From an uncultured Odoribacter sp. (GTDB lineage Bacteria > Bacteroidota > Bacteroidia > Bacteroidales > Marinifilaceae), in NCBI GenBank assembly GCA_905193145.1, contig CAJJNP010000035.1:1-22689 (forward strand): a stretch of DNA of 22,689 bases, given 5' to 3'. Position 1 is the first letter of the stretch. The number at the start of each line of letters is the position of its first letter. Position numbers and translations under genes: made by a program. This document shows, one piece after another, positions 7,457-15,191 of this stretch. Below the pieces are notes generated by a model. The model was not told where the DNA came from and did not search any database. It was given only the letters and a program-made list of their open reading frames with translations.

Positions 7457-8545
7457 CTATTTCTCTAATTCAACAAACCGACGAGCAACATTCTCGATTC
7501 GATAGTTATCCAAGAAGTCAACCTTACGCTCGCCCGAATAATCTCCTTCATAGAACTTCAAGAAAGCAGAAGCGTCAGAGAAATCATTCGTCACATCCAG
7601 CACAGGGCGGCCTGCTATGCCATAATCAATCAACTTACTTGGAGTTTGGACCATCGATGGATTTGTGACGTTGATCAGAAAGTCTGCCTTACTACACTCC
7701 CATACCACGTCCTCGCGACCTTTGCCTGTGATGTACTCTATCTGACCGTTAGACTCCTTTACATACTTTTCTTCAAGAGGAGTGCGCATCATCATAATAA
7801 ATCTATAAGGCTTATTAAACTTTAGGAGATAGTCCATAAATGAATGAGGATCGCGAACACCAGGATATATAGACCCCATAAAGAGAAAGGTAGGAACAAC
7901 ATTCTTTTTGTACTCCGCAATTGGAGTCTTTGAGATATCAAAACCTTGAGGGATCACTCGGATCTTACCCCAATACCGCTCGTAGTAGCCCTTATAACTC
8001 TCCTTGGTAGGTACTGCAATATAATCACACATTGAGCACCACATATCCTCAAAACGCTTCATGAATTTTGGTGCTTTGATAAACGGATTGAGCATAAACG
8101 GGTCTCCGCAATCGCAAATCCAGGTCTTTGGGAAAATTTCTGGATAGAGTTTTTTGGCACGGGCAGCCCCGGAATGAATTGAATGTGGATATGCAATGGT
8201 AATCAGCATATCCATATTCGGATTTTCTTTGATAATCTTCCCTACTGAAAAATGGAATTCGCATTGAGGCCACATTAATAAACGATGGAAAAAGTGGAAC
8301 ATAAACTTATCAAAGTGATTGTATCTCTTTGTCTCATCATTAGCGGCTGTCGCAAATTTCGGATTTATGTCGCGTCTGATTACTCCCGTATCTTTGACAT
8401 ATTGGGTATAGTCATATTTGCCGTGAACCGTATAGAGAATCACTTCATGCCCCATCTTCACAAGTTGTTCAGAGAGTTCAGTCGTGCGAAACGCTCGAGG
8501 CCCCTGTGCGGGATATGCATGATTTGATATAATCAAGATCTTCAT
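7457..8545 (-). CDS. GT-B glycosyltransferase, GT4-like
   Basis: A 362-residue glycosyltransferase. I take the start as the ATG at 8545, giving MKILIISNHAYPAQGPRAFR, which is the natural beginning of a GT-B N-domain and overlaps the polymerase stop (ATGA). A longer reading from 8629 adds 28 residues inside the polymerase gene and is unlikely. Domain features are FRTTELSEQLVKMGHEVILYT in the N-domain, CDYIAVPTKESYKGYYERYW, IRVIPQGFD, TFLFMGSIYPGVRDPHSF, and SKADFLINVTNPSMVQTPSK followed by LIDYGIAGRPVLDV. The last segment replaces the usual EGxxxxxxEA with QTPSKLIDY, as in WcaI-type or group 1 relatives. Donor and linkage are unknown. Confidence 0.85.
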   Translation of the reverse strand: MKILIISNHAYPAQGPRAFRTTELSEQLVKMGHEVILYTVHGKYDYTQYVKDTGVIRRDINPKFATAANDETKRYNHFDKFMFHFFHRLLMWPQCEFHFSVGKIIKENPNMDMLITIAYPHSIHSGAARAKKLYPEIFPKTWICDCGDPFMLNPFIKAPKFMKRFEDMWCSMCDYIAVPTKESYKGYYERYWGKIRVIPQGFDISKTPIAEYKKNVVPTFLFMGSIYPGVRDPHSFMDYLLKFNKPYRFIMMMRTPLEEKYVKESNGQIEYITGKGREDVVWECSKADFLINVTNPSMVQTPSKLIDYGIAGRPVLDVTNDFSDASAFLKFYEGDYSGERKVDFLDNYRIENVARRFVELEK

Positions 8546-9753
8546 AAGAAAAGATATTTTATTACTGTTAATGGAGCTGGAAATGCGTATAGATAAAGTT
8601 CGGTAATAGCGCTCATTCGTCGATACCAATAAAGAAGAGAGTAAGCATAAATGAACGGAACTACATAGAAGTATTTATCATATTTCTTTAAGATTTCATA
8701 GTTCTGCGCCCAAACAATAACCAAGAATGGAATTACAAAATATTGAAATCTCCCCATCGATGGAATTCCAGAAAGGAAGTTGGTTATAGCTGCCAATGCA
8801 AGCATGATAGTCAATAGATGACCCGCATGTGGATTCCGGTTTATCTTCCTGCGATTGATAATAAGTAAAAAAGACAATAGTATATGAAAATATCCGGGCA
8901 ATGCAATCAAGAAGTCTGCATAAGCAGCCCCATATTCACTCACACCACTCATTCGCTCCAACGCCATCTCTGACTCTGTATACGACCATATCTGATTTTG
9001 CATGAATTGTGGCAATAGAAAAGAATAGTCGTTTAATACATTCAAATAGGAAACTGCAGATACAAAGGACGAAGCAATAAAAAGTACTATTGTCACACTC
9101 TGGAATCGGCTCAACAATAATGCAATTGCCATAATTGCCACCCAAACGACTGAAGCCCCGTGAATTAATGGCATCAGCAACAGAAGTACAATCTTCTTAT
9201 AATCTTTTTCGACAAAAAAGTTGAGTGCAACATATACACCTATCCAGGCTGCCGTCCAGAAACGCACTCCATTGATATTGTATATAGGATTACTATAACA
9301 GAACATGAAAAGCAATACATAGAATACTATGTTATTACTTACCTTATTATGGCGTAAGAATATCTTCAGCGACTTGATGTAAAAGAAACCGAAGACTGCT
9401 GCATATATTAGGTAGGTCCAATGGTAATTATCGGAGAATCGTCCAACAAGGAAATTCACCGTCAACGTATAAATATCCTTGATATTCGACTCAAACGCGA
9501 AATACTCATTGATCTCTAATACATATTGAGACCAGGTATAGCTATGTTCTACTAAAAAATCTTCTACATATCTAAAAGAATCCGCAGCCTCACTTACTGC
9601 ACAGAAAGCGACACCAAACACTAAAAACCATAAATATAAGAACCAGTGTGATACTCCATCTCTAATATCTTTTATCGATGTTATTGCTGAAATGAATGGA
9701 TTTATGAGGAACAATATGAATTTTTCTCCTCTATTATTATTGCCTACCATCAA
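8542..9753 (-). CDS. wzy: EpsG-like O-antigen/capsule polymerase (Wzy)
   Basis: A 403-residue integral membrane protein with about ten hydrophobic segments, including HWFLYLWFLVFGVAFCAVS near the N-terminus, NIVFYVLLFMFCYS, IVLLLLMPLIHGASVVWVAI and YFHILLSFLLIINRR. The pattern YIKSLKIFLRHN, the NGVRFWTAAWIGVYVALNFF segment and the periplasmic-type loop before LIHGA are typical of EpsG-family polymerases of Bacteroidetes capsule loci. It should join repeat units on undecaprenyl pyrophosphate at the outer face of the inner membrane. Position next to the flippase supports the call. Wzy proteins are poorly conserved, so the assignment rests on topology, EpsG-like motifs and context. The base composition is among the most AT-rich in the window. 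Confidence 0.82.
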   Translation of the reverse strand: MMVGNNNRGEKFILFLINPFISAITSIKDIRDGVSHWFLYLWFLVFGVAFCAVSEAADSFRYVEDFLVEHSYTWSQYVLEINEYFAFESNIKDIYTLTVNFLVGRFSDNYHWTYLIYAAVFGFFYIKSLKIFLRHNKVSNNIVFYVLLFMFCYSNPIYNINGVRFWTAAWIGVYVALNFFVEKDYKKIVLLLLMPLIHGASVVWVAIMAIALLLSRFQSVTIVLFIASSFVSAVSYLNVLNDYSFLLPQFMQNQIWSYTESEMALERMSGVSEYGAAYADFLIALPGYFHILLSFLLIINRRKINRNPHAGHLLTIMLALAAITNFLSGIPSMGRFQYFVIPFLVIVWAQNYEILKKYDKYFYVVPFIYAYSLLYWYRRMSAITELYLYAFPAPLTVIKYLFL

Positions 9754-9766
9754 TTAAGTATGATTT

Positions 9767-11272
9767 TTATGGTAAAATTTTCACAACTGCATTTAGTCTT
9801 GATTTGTTCTTTAAGAACCCACCTGCAATATCTCGATAAGTAACTTTGCAAATCCAACAAAGCACATAGTAATCTACCAAAAAAAATCCCAAGCAGACAA
9901 ACAACACAATGAACTTATTCATGTTTAGAAAGTCTAAAAGAAGAAATGGTGGTAATGACGCTAAAACCGAAATCATAATTAGTATCGTCATCGGCCTTGG
10001 TGGCAACAGCTCTGTAATCTTCTTGTGTGCATAGTTTGCAATGACACGCAGCAAGAGCCAGATTTTAAACAGCTTGCACAACTCTGAAGTTATCGCAACA
10101 TAAACCGCAGAATCAAAAGTTTTACATACAACGTATTCTGCCATTACAATCATAAATGCTGCTATCATGTGCGCATTGGCATAAGAGTTAGTCTTACCAA
10201 TAGCAAGAATGATCGGATAAAATGGAATAATATAAAATAGTCCGCTCAAATTCTTAATGACAAAGTATATTGATGATTGAGCATATATATCTCCGTACAT
10301 ACAGGTCATAATCGGTTCAGCGAAGAAGACGCTAAAAATCAGCATCGGAAAAATGAGTTTTGCGGACTTCAAGAGAGCTGAGTTCCAAACAACCAGAGTC
10401 TCATTGCTCATTCCATCTCCTTTGTCCATTCCAGAGAAAACCGGGAGGAGAACGGCGGATATAGAGCCCAATATCATTCCTACCAATGGTAGCTCCATGA
10501 ATCCATTCGAAAACTCTGCAAAAGTCTCGTTACCGAAATATCTACTAATAAAAAGCTGGGTTGCCGACGATATGATCACGCCCCATAAGGATGCGTATAA
10601 AAGCGGGAGTGCAAACTTGAATATCTCCTTATATGTCAATGAACTCTTTTGATGCTCTACATCTTTTACTGGCCAAGATTTCAAATAGAGAGCGAGGAAG
10701 AACGTTATCAGAGAAGCAATATCAAATCCAATAATAGCGCATATATAGTTTCCTGAGAAAATAACCACCGGAAAAACAATGCATATAATAGTCAGAATTC
10801 TGGTAGCTATCGTGTAATATGCCAAATACTTAGTCTTGCGAAAAGATGCGTAAATAGCATCCAGTCCCATTGTAGGCAACAGAAGAAATGGTGTTGGAGA
10901 AAACACGATCAATGCCGACCTCAGATCCGGATTGTTCATTACGGATGCTATCGGGCCTGCACAACACAGGAGAAATAGAGAGAATGCTGCTCCAAGAATA
11001 AAAAAGATCTTCGTTACCTTGGATATGATATCCCTTGAATAGTTTGTCGCGTATTTTGGCAGAAAGTATGCATATGCTTTAGGCAGACCAAGTGTAAATA
11101 CTGCAAGTAGAGTGCTATACACATACATCACCTGTTTGTAGGTTCCGTAGTCTCCTTTGTCGAAAAATCGACTCAGGATCATAGAACTGATGATACTTAC
11201 AATGAATGAAAAGAAACTGCCAATAGCCACCCAAGCGGCTTGTTTGGAATTTGATGTTTGCCCGAGCGACAT
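9767..11272 (-). CDS. wzx: Oligosaccharide flippase (Wzx), polysaccharide biosynthesis family
   Basis: A 501-residue membrane protein of the MOP superfamily, with about twelve to fourteen hydrophobic segments. It starts with AAWVAIGSFFSFIVSIISSM followed by ILSRFFDKGDYGTYKQVMYVY, the characteristic entry of Wzx/PST flippases. Later segments include TFFLALYLK, MILGSISAVLLPVFSG and FYIIPFYPIILAIGKTNSYA. It should move the finished lipid-linked repeat unit across the inner membrane. It lies 13 bases upstream of the polymerase and one base downstream of an acetyltransferase stop. The very low GC content of this gene marks the serotype-specific core. A run of eight T on the coding strand near its 3' end (9879-9886) is in frame. 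Confidence 0.9.
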   Translation of the reverse strand: MSLGQTSNSKQAAWVAIGSFFSFIVSIISSMILSRFFDKGDYGTYKQVMYVYSTLLAVFTLGLPKAYAYFLPKYATNYSRDIISKVTKIFFILGAAFSLFLLCCAGPIASVMNNPDLRSALIVFSPTPFLLLPTMGLDAIYASFRKTKYLAYYTIATRILTIICIVFPVVIFSGNYICAIIGFDIASLITFFLALYLKSWPVKDVEHQKSSLTYKEIFKFALPLLYASLWGVIISSATQLFISRYFGNETFAEFSNGFMELPLVGMILGSISAVLLPVFSGMDKGDGMSNETLVVWNSALLKSAKLIFPMLIFSVFFAEPIMTCMYGDIYAQSSIYFVIKNLSGLFYIIPFYPIILAIGKTNSYANAHMIAAFMIVMAEYVVCKTFDSAVYVAITSELCKLFKIWLLLRVIANYAHKKITELLPPRPMTILIMISVLASLPPFLLLDFLNMNKFIVLFVCLGFFLVDYYVLCWICKVTYRDIAGGFLKNKSRLNAVVKILP

Positions 11273-11273
11273 T

Positions 11274-11885
11274 CTATATATCTAAATACTTCGTTCTTAC
11301 GGATTCGAATTTCTCCTTCGGAATATATCCGTAATATTCATTTTCTAAATGCCAAGGTTGAAAACACTCCTTGTCGAGATACTTGACGACTTTGGCAGGC
11401 ACTCCTGCCAATATGCAAAAGCCATCAGGAAAACTTTTGGTTACTACAGCTCCCGCTGCCACGATTGTCCTTGGTCCCAAAACAACACCAGCTGTAACAA
11501 TGCTGTTCATACCTATCCATGAGTAATCCCCTATCACTATCGGAGCTGCATTATATTTCCTCTGATCATACAAATCATGATTAGCACTCAAGATTCCTAC
11601 ATTTGGCGCTAACCGCACATAATCTCCGAAATGAACTGTTCCTGCTCCTTGTATATAGCATCCCGGCCGTGCTATTGATGCGTTACAACCCACATAGACC
11701 TTTCTTGCATTTGCAATCGTACATGTCGGATGGACCGGATAATACCCCCCCCTACCACAACTGCCTATTAACCTGAACCTTATATAATTCCAATAGGACT
11801 GATTATGCACTCCTGAACTTGCAGATTTAACGAATGATGAGTAGAAAGGAATTAATACTTTGATAACTTTCTTGATTGAATTCAT
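11274..11885 (-). CDS. Hexapeptide-repeat acetyltransferase with in-frame G8 tract (predicted ON)
   Basis: A 203-residue left-handed beta-helix acetyltransferase. Repeats include TCTIANARKVYVGCNASIAR, GAGTVHFGDYVRLAPNVGIL, the catalytic region SANHDLYD, IVIGDYSWIGMNSIVTAG, and the closing VVTKSFPDGFCILAGVPAKV. It should O-acetylate a sugar of the repeat unit. Eight G at 11752-11745 encode part of SCGRGGYYPVHP near residues 42-53. With eight G the reading frame is intact, so the gene is predicted to be expressed. A gain or loss of one G would truncate it upstream of the whole catalytic helix. It lies 13 bases from the membrane acyltransferase and directly before the flippase gene. Confidence 0.88.
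   Translation of the reverse strand: MNSIKKVIKVLIPFYSSFVKSASSGVHNQSYWNYIRFRLIGSCGRGGYYPVHPTCTIANARKVYVGCNASIARPGCYIQGAGTVHFGDYVRLAPNVGILSANHDLYDQRKYNAAPIVIGDYSWIGMNSIVTAGVVLGPRTIVAAGAVVTKSFPDGFCILAGVPAKVVKYLDKECFQPWHLENEYYGYIPKEKFESVRTKYLDI
11745..11752 (-). repeat. Poly-G tract of 8 (C8 on plus strand), probable phase-variation switch
   Basis: Eight G on the coding strand at nucleotides 134-141 of the acetyltransferase gene starting at 11885, in the context GGTA-G8-TATTATCC. The present length keeps the frame open. It is the most internal of the four tracts, but still lies before the catalytic repeats. Confidence 0.82.
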
Positions 11886-11898
11886 CTCATTTTCTTTT

Positions 11899-12954
11899 TT
11901 AATAACGCCCTAACAACCACTTGAATGGTTTATACTGGAATAATTTCATTAGAAGGTAGCATAACATGTATTCTGTTGTTAACAGCAATAACAAAGCGCC
12001 GACGAAGGATAGTATGCTTATTGGCTGTATCCAAGCGTAAAACAATTTGAAAAAGTATACCAGAGGAGCAAAGTGAAGTGCATATACCACCAGACTGTTT
12101 TGGCCCCAAAATTCAAGGAAACTGCACTTTTTTATCTTCTTACATATTACTATGAGGAACAAAGTTCCGCAGACTGAAAGTATTAAGAAGAGCGGTATGG
12201 TCTTGAGTGAAACCGATAGAGAGGCCGTGATATTTGGACTGCGCCAGAAGTTGATCAATGCCAACAAAGGATATGAATACAAACAATACTTCAATGCTTT
12301 CTCGTAGATCGACTGATTTTCTTTGAGAAAGAGGCCAAGAGCTACGAAGAAAGATGCTACCAATCCGTGTTGATAATAGAACGGATTGCTTCCGAGATTG
12401 AATTGGTCCAAAGCCACTCCTGCTATCAATAAGACGAATGTAGCGATAAGCATAATAATTAGAGCATCAGTGACCTTTTGAATACTGTAGCAAATTACTT
12501 TAGCAATGACAAGAGCCTGAATGAACCATAGTGTACCACCACTCTTTATTGTTTTCAATAAAGTTGTGGAAATGTCTTGATGAGTCACCATCAAAGCATA
12601 CATAGTGTCATTCACCAATGATAGTGCAAAAAGCGGAAGGACTAAACTTTTAAGTAAGGATTTAAGAAATGTCTTGGGGTCTTTCCTGAAGTTCGAGCAA
12701 TAGCCGGAAATTAAGAAAAATGCCGGCATGTAGAAACACGTGAAAATAGAATTCCATCCATACACATATTCGAAATAATCATTCTTAAAATCAGTTCTAT
12801 TGAGTGCCGACCTGAAATGTGCAAACACGAGCAAGATTATCAGCGCACCTTTCGCAACATCTAAATAACTGATTCTATGCGAATTTCCCCCCCCCTCCGA
12901 AATTCCGGCAGTCGTCACCCTTATTGAGTTAAGTCGGGTCTTATCTTTCTGCAT
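11899..12954 (-). CDS. Membrane acyltransferase (acyltransferase 3 family) with in-frame G9 tract (predicted ON)
   Basis: A 351-residue integral membrane acyltransferase of the Acyl_transf_3 family, related to OafA, NodX and WecH. After a polar 24-residue leader the conserved domain starts as HRISYLDVAKGALIILLVFA. It continues with the FYMPAFFLISGYCSNFRKDP segment and SGGTLWFIQALVIAKVICY, and has about ten membrane segments. It should transfer an acetyl or other acyl group to a glycan hydroxyl at the inner membrane. Nine G at 12895-12887 encode the EGGGN part of the leader, just before the conserved domain, and are in frame. The leader is not part of the family's core domain, so the tract can act as a switch without harming the enzyme. 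It follows the GT2 gene by 10 bases. Confidence 0.88.
   Translation of the reverse strand: MQKDKTRLNSIRVTTAGISEGGGNSHRISYLDVAKGALIILLVFAHFRSALNRTDFKNDYFEYVYGWNSIFTCFYMPAFFLISGYCSNFRKDPKTFLKSLLKSLVLPLFALSLVNDTMYALMVTHQDISTTLLKTIKSGGTLWFIQALVIAKVICYSIQKVTDALIIMLIATFVLLIAGVALDQFNLGSNPFYYQHGLVASFFVALGLFLKENQSIYEKALKYCLYSYPLLALINFWRSPNITASLSVSLKTIPLFLILSVCGTLFLIVICKKIKKCSFLEFWGQNSLVVYALHFAPLVYFFKLFYAWIQPISILSFVGALLLLLTTEYMLCYLLMKLFQYKPFKWLLGRY
12887..12895 (-). repeat. Poly-G tract of 9 (C9 on plus strand), probable phase-variation switch
   Basis: Nine G on the coding strand at nucleotides 60-68 of the membrane acyltransferase gene starting at 12954, in the context TTCGGA-G9-AAATTCG. The current length is in frame. 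It sits in a polar leader upstream of the conserved transmembrane domain. Confidence 0.84.
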
Positions 12955-12964
12955 TCTATTATGT

Positions 12965-13916
12965 TTATATCAATCTGAATATTTTGACAATAATGTACTT
13001 TATTTTTGTCTTAAACGAGAGTCTTCCGATACGTAATCTTATCTCTGGCAAGAGCCTCTCTGTTAGCTTTATATGCCTGTAATGAAGCCGCTTGCTGTAT
13101 AAAGAATCCAGTTTAACCGGTAAGTACTTGCGGTAGAAATAGTCATTGATGATTGCCGATGAACCAGTTGCCTTGAAAGCCTTATACACAATATTCAGGC
13201 ATCGAATGATATCATTACTTGTATCTTTTGACGTTCTTGTTATCGAAGATTCGTTACCAGAATAATAGAAATAATTTCTCGGCTGATCGAGTATCAGAAT
13301 CTTCTTTGCATGGGTCGCACACGCTATTGAAAATGCCTGATCCTCTAACATTACCATCTTTTCAGGGAACGAAACCTGATGGTCATCTACAATACCCTTT
13401 TTGACGAAAAGGCTGTGAGTATAACCTCCTACACTCTCATTGACAAAATATTCTTCTCTTGTGACTATCTTATAATTAACATTCTTGCTTTCATCAGAAT
13501 TGACGGCTTGCGGATTATATCTTTGCGGTGTACGACGACTGAACAATCTCACATAGTCGATATGCTCATTTCCGATTGCTTTGAAAATGAATTCATACAT
13601 AGAAGGTCCGATGTAGTCATCTGCGTCTATGAATGAAATCCATTCTTCATCTTCTATTTTGTTCAAAGCAAAGTTTCTTGCACTTGCCGCTCCTGCATTG
13701 GGTGTATGAAAGACTCTGATTCTCGCATCCTTCTTTGCATAGTCATCAAGAATGAATGCTGTATTATCTTTCGATCCATCATTGATGCAATATGCTTTCC
13801 AATATGGATAAGTTTGCGCGAGAATGGAATCCAGGCAATCCGTAATATATTCTTCAGCATTATAGACGGGGAGAACTATCGCCCCCCCTCATTTCATGCA
13901 AATTTCTTATAATCAT
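12965..13916 (-). CDS. GT2 family glycosyltransferase, frame interrupted at a G7 tract (predicted OFF)
   Basis: A GT-A glycosyltransferase of family 2 whose coding frame is broken near the start. Downstream of the tract the frame reads AIVLPVYNAEEYITDCLDSI, LAQTYPYWKAYCINDGSKDN, VFHTPNAGAASARNFALNKI and the metal motif WISFIDADDYIGPSMYEF, which is an unmistakable GT2 domain. The best start is the ATG at 13916-13914 (MIIRNLHEMRG; a second in-frame ATG at 13892 just precedes the tract), 16 bases after the wecC stop. With seven G this frame ends after 18 codons. With six or nine G it runs into the GT2 domain and gives 316-317 residues. In the present frame a TGA sits right before the tract and no good start follows until a TTG at 13666, which would lose the nucleotide-binding half. 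Phase variation or a sequence error are the alternatives. Confidence 0.88.
13882..13888 (-). repeat. Poly-G tract of 7 (C7 on plus strand), probable phase-variation switch
   Basis: Seven G on the coding strand at nucleotides 29-35 of the GT2 gene starting at 13916, in the context AAATGA-G7-CGATAG. This length puts the ATG frame out of register; six or nine G restores it. The tract lies directly before the first beta strand of the enzyme. Confidence 0.8.
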
Positions 13917-13932
13917 ATATTTGCACTTATCA

Positions 13933-15159
13933 TCAAATGTGGTATATCTTCTCAATCTTATGCAGCATATTGCAACAGTCGAGAATGACCTTGCCTTTCA
14001 GGCGCTCTTCGTTGTCGAGAATGTGCTGGTGCTTAATCAATACAATTATCATATCCATATCGTTCAGGAACTCATCGAAGTTGTTGTATTGGTTCTCGGC
14101 AATCTTGTGCTCCTCGAGGAACGGATCGTAGCAGCAAAGAGGCCGCGCAAGGTGACGCTCTTGAGCCTCGAGCATCTGGAGGGCTGGTGACTCGCGATAA
14201 TCGTCGACATTTTCCTTGTAGGTAAGGCCATAGAGACCTACCTTGCGGTTGTCGGTGATGTTGTTCTCCTCCATGATTTCATAGATGCGGTTGAGAACGA
14301 AAGCAGGCTGCGAATCGTTGGTCTTCATTGACTCATCGATTACCTTTGCGAGCTGAGGATAGTCGCCTACGAGGAACCAAGGATCAACAGAGATGCAGTG
14401 ACCACCTACACCTGGACCTGGTTGGAGGATATTGACGCGTGGATGCATATTGCAGATACGGATAATCTCGTATACGTCCATGTCGTCGTGACGGCAGATG
14501 CGTGCAAGCTCGTTGGCGAAGGCGATATTGACAGCACGGAAGGTATTTTCAACGACTTTAGTCATCTCAGCTGTACGAATATCGGTAACTACGATATCGC
14601 CTTGGCAGAAACTGGCATAGTAAGACTTCACTTTCTTGCCAATCTCACGAGAGTCAGCACCTACGGTACGGTTGTTATGGATCAACTCGTAAACCATATT
14701 GCCAGGGATGATGCGTTCAGGTGCATGCACAAGGTTGATGTCTTCGCCAATCACGAAGCCATTCTCCTCGATGATAGGACGCACGAATTTGTCAATAGTA
14801 CCTGGGCTAACGGTTGATTCTATAACTACGATTGCACCTTTAAGACAAACTTTCATCACTTCCTTAACGGCTGTTACTACATAGCAAGCGTCAACTTTCT
14901 TTGAGAACTTGTCGTATGGAGTTGGGACCGAGACAATGTACATATCTGTCTTCTGGTACTCGGTGGTGAACTTGATACCTGCTTTGAGGGCATTTTGAAA
15001 GAGTTCGTCGAGGCCGTCCTCCTTGAAGGTCGTGTGACCTGCGTTAAGGGTGTCAACAAGCTGCTTATTATAGTCAGTCCCGATAACTTCCACTCCGTGA
15101 GAAGCCATCATAAGGGCAGTCGGAAGCCCAATGTACCCCAATCCAATTACATTAATCAT
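13933..15159 (-). CDS. wecC: UDP-N-acetyl-D-mannosamine dehydrogenase
   Basis: A 408-residue NAD-dependent nucleotide-sugar dehydrogenase that oxidises UDP-ManNAc to UDP-ManNAcA in the cytoplasm. The start is taken at 15159, giving MINVIGLGYIGLPTALMMAS with the Rossmann motif at the very N-terminus; a longer reading from 15252 would overlap wecB and lacks conserved residues. Other marks are VSVPTPYD, VVIESTVSPGTI, VHAPERIIPGN and the catalytic loop GPGVGGHCISVDPW with Cys at about residue 255. The C-terminal UDP-binding domain has GLYGLTYKENVDDYRESPAL. It directly follows wecB (32-base gap), so the pair turns UDP-GlcNAc into UDP-ManNAcA. Its GC content is higher than that of the glycosyltransferase block downstream. 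Confidence 0.93.
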   Translation of the reverse strand: MINVIGLGYIGLPTALMMASHGVEVIGTDYNKQLVDTLNAGHTTFKEDGLDELFQNALKAGIKFTTEYQKTDMYIVSVPTPYDKFSKKVDACYVVTAVKEVMKVCLKGAIVVIESTVSPGTIDKFVRPIIEENGFVIGEDINLVHAPERIIPGNMVYELIHNNRTVGADSREIGKKVKSYYASFCQGDIVVTDIRTAEMTKVVENTFRAVNIAFANELARICRHDDMDVYEIIRICNMHPRVNILQPGPGVGGHCISVDPWFLVGDYPQLAKVIDESMKTNDSQPAFVLNRIYEIMEENNITDNRKVGLYGLTYKENVDDYRESPALQMLEAQERHLARPLCCYDPFLEEHKIAENQYNNFDEFLNDMDMIIVLIKHQHILDNEERLKGKVILDCCNMLHKIEKIYHI

Positions 15160-15191
15160 ATTATTAAGTATTATTTTAATTATCTTGTTGA

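Noticed and set aside
8546..8629. Longer start at 8629 for the GT-B glycosyltransferase
   Set aside because: The extra residues lie wholly within the polymerase gene; the ATG at 8545 gives a typical N-terminus and an ATGA overlap.
9879..9886. Run of eight A (T8 on the coding strand) in the flippase gene
   Set aside because: The run is in frame near the 3' end of an AT-rich gene, where A/T runs of this length are not surprising; I do not count it among the switches.
14398..14817. Plus-strand open frame of 139 codons
   Set aside because: It lies opposite the catalytic region of wecC and has no recognisable domain.
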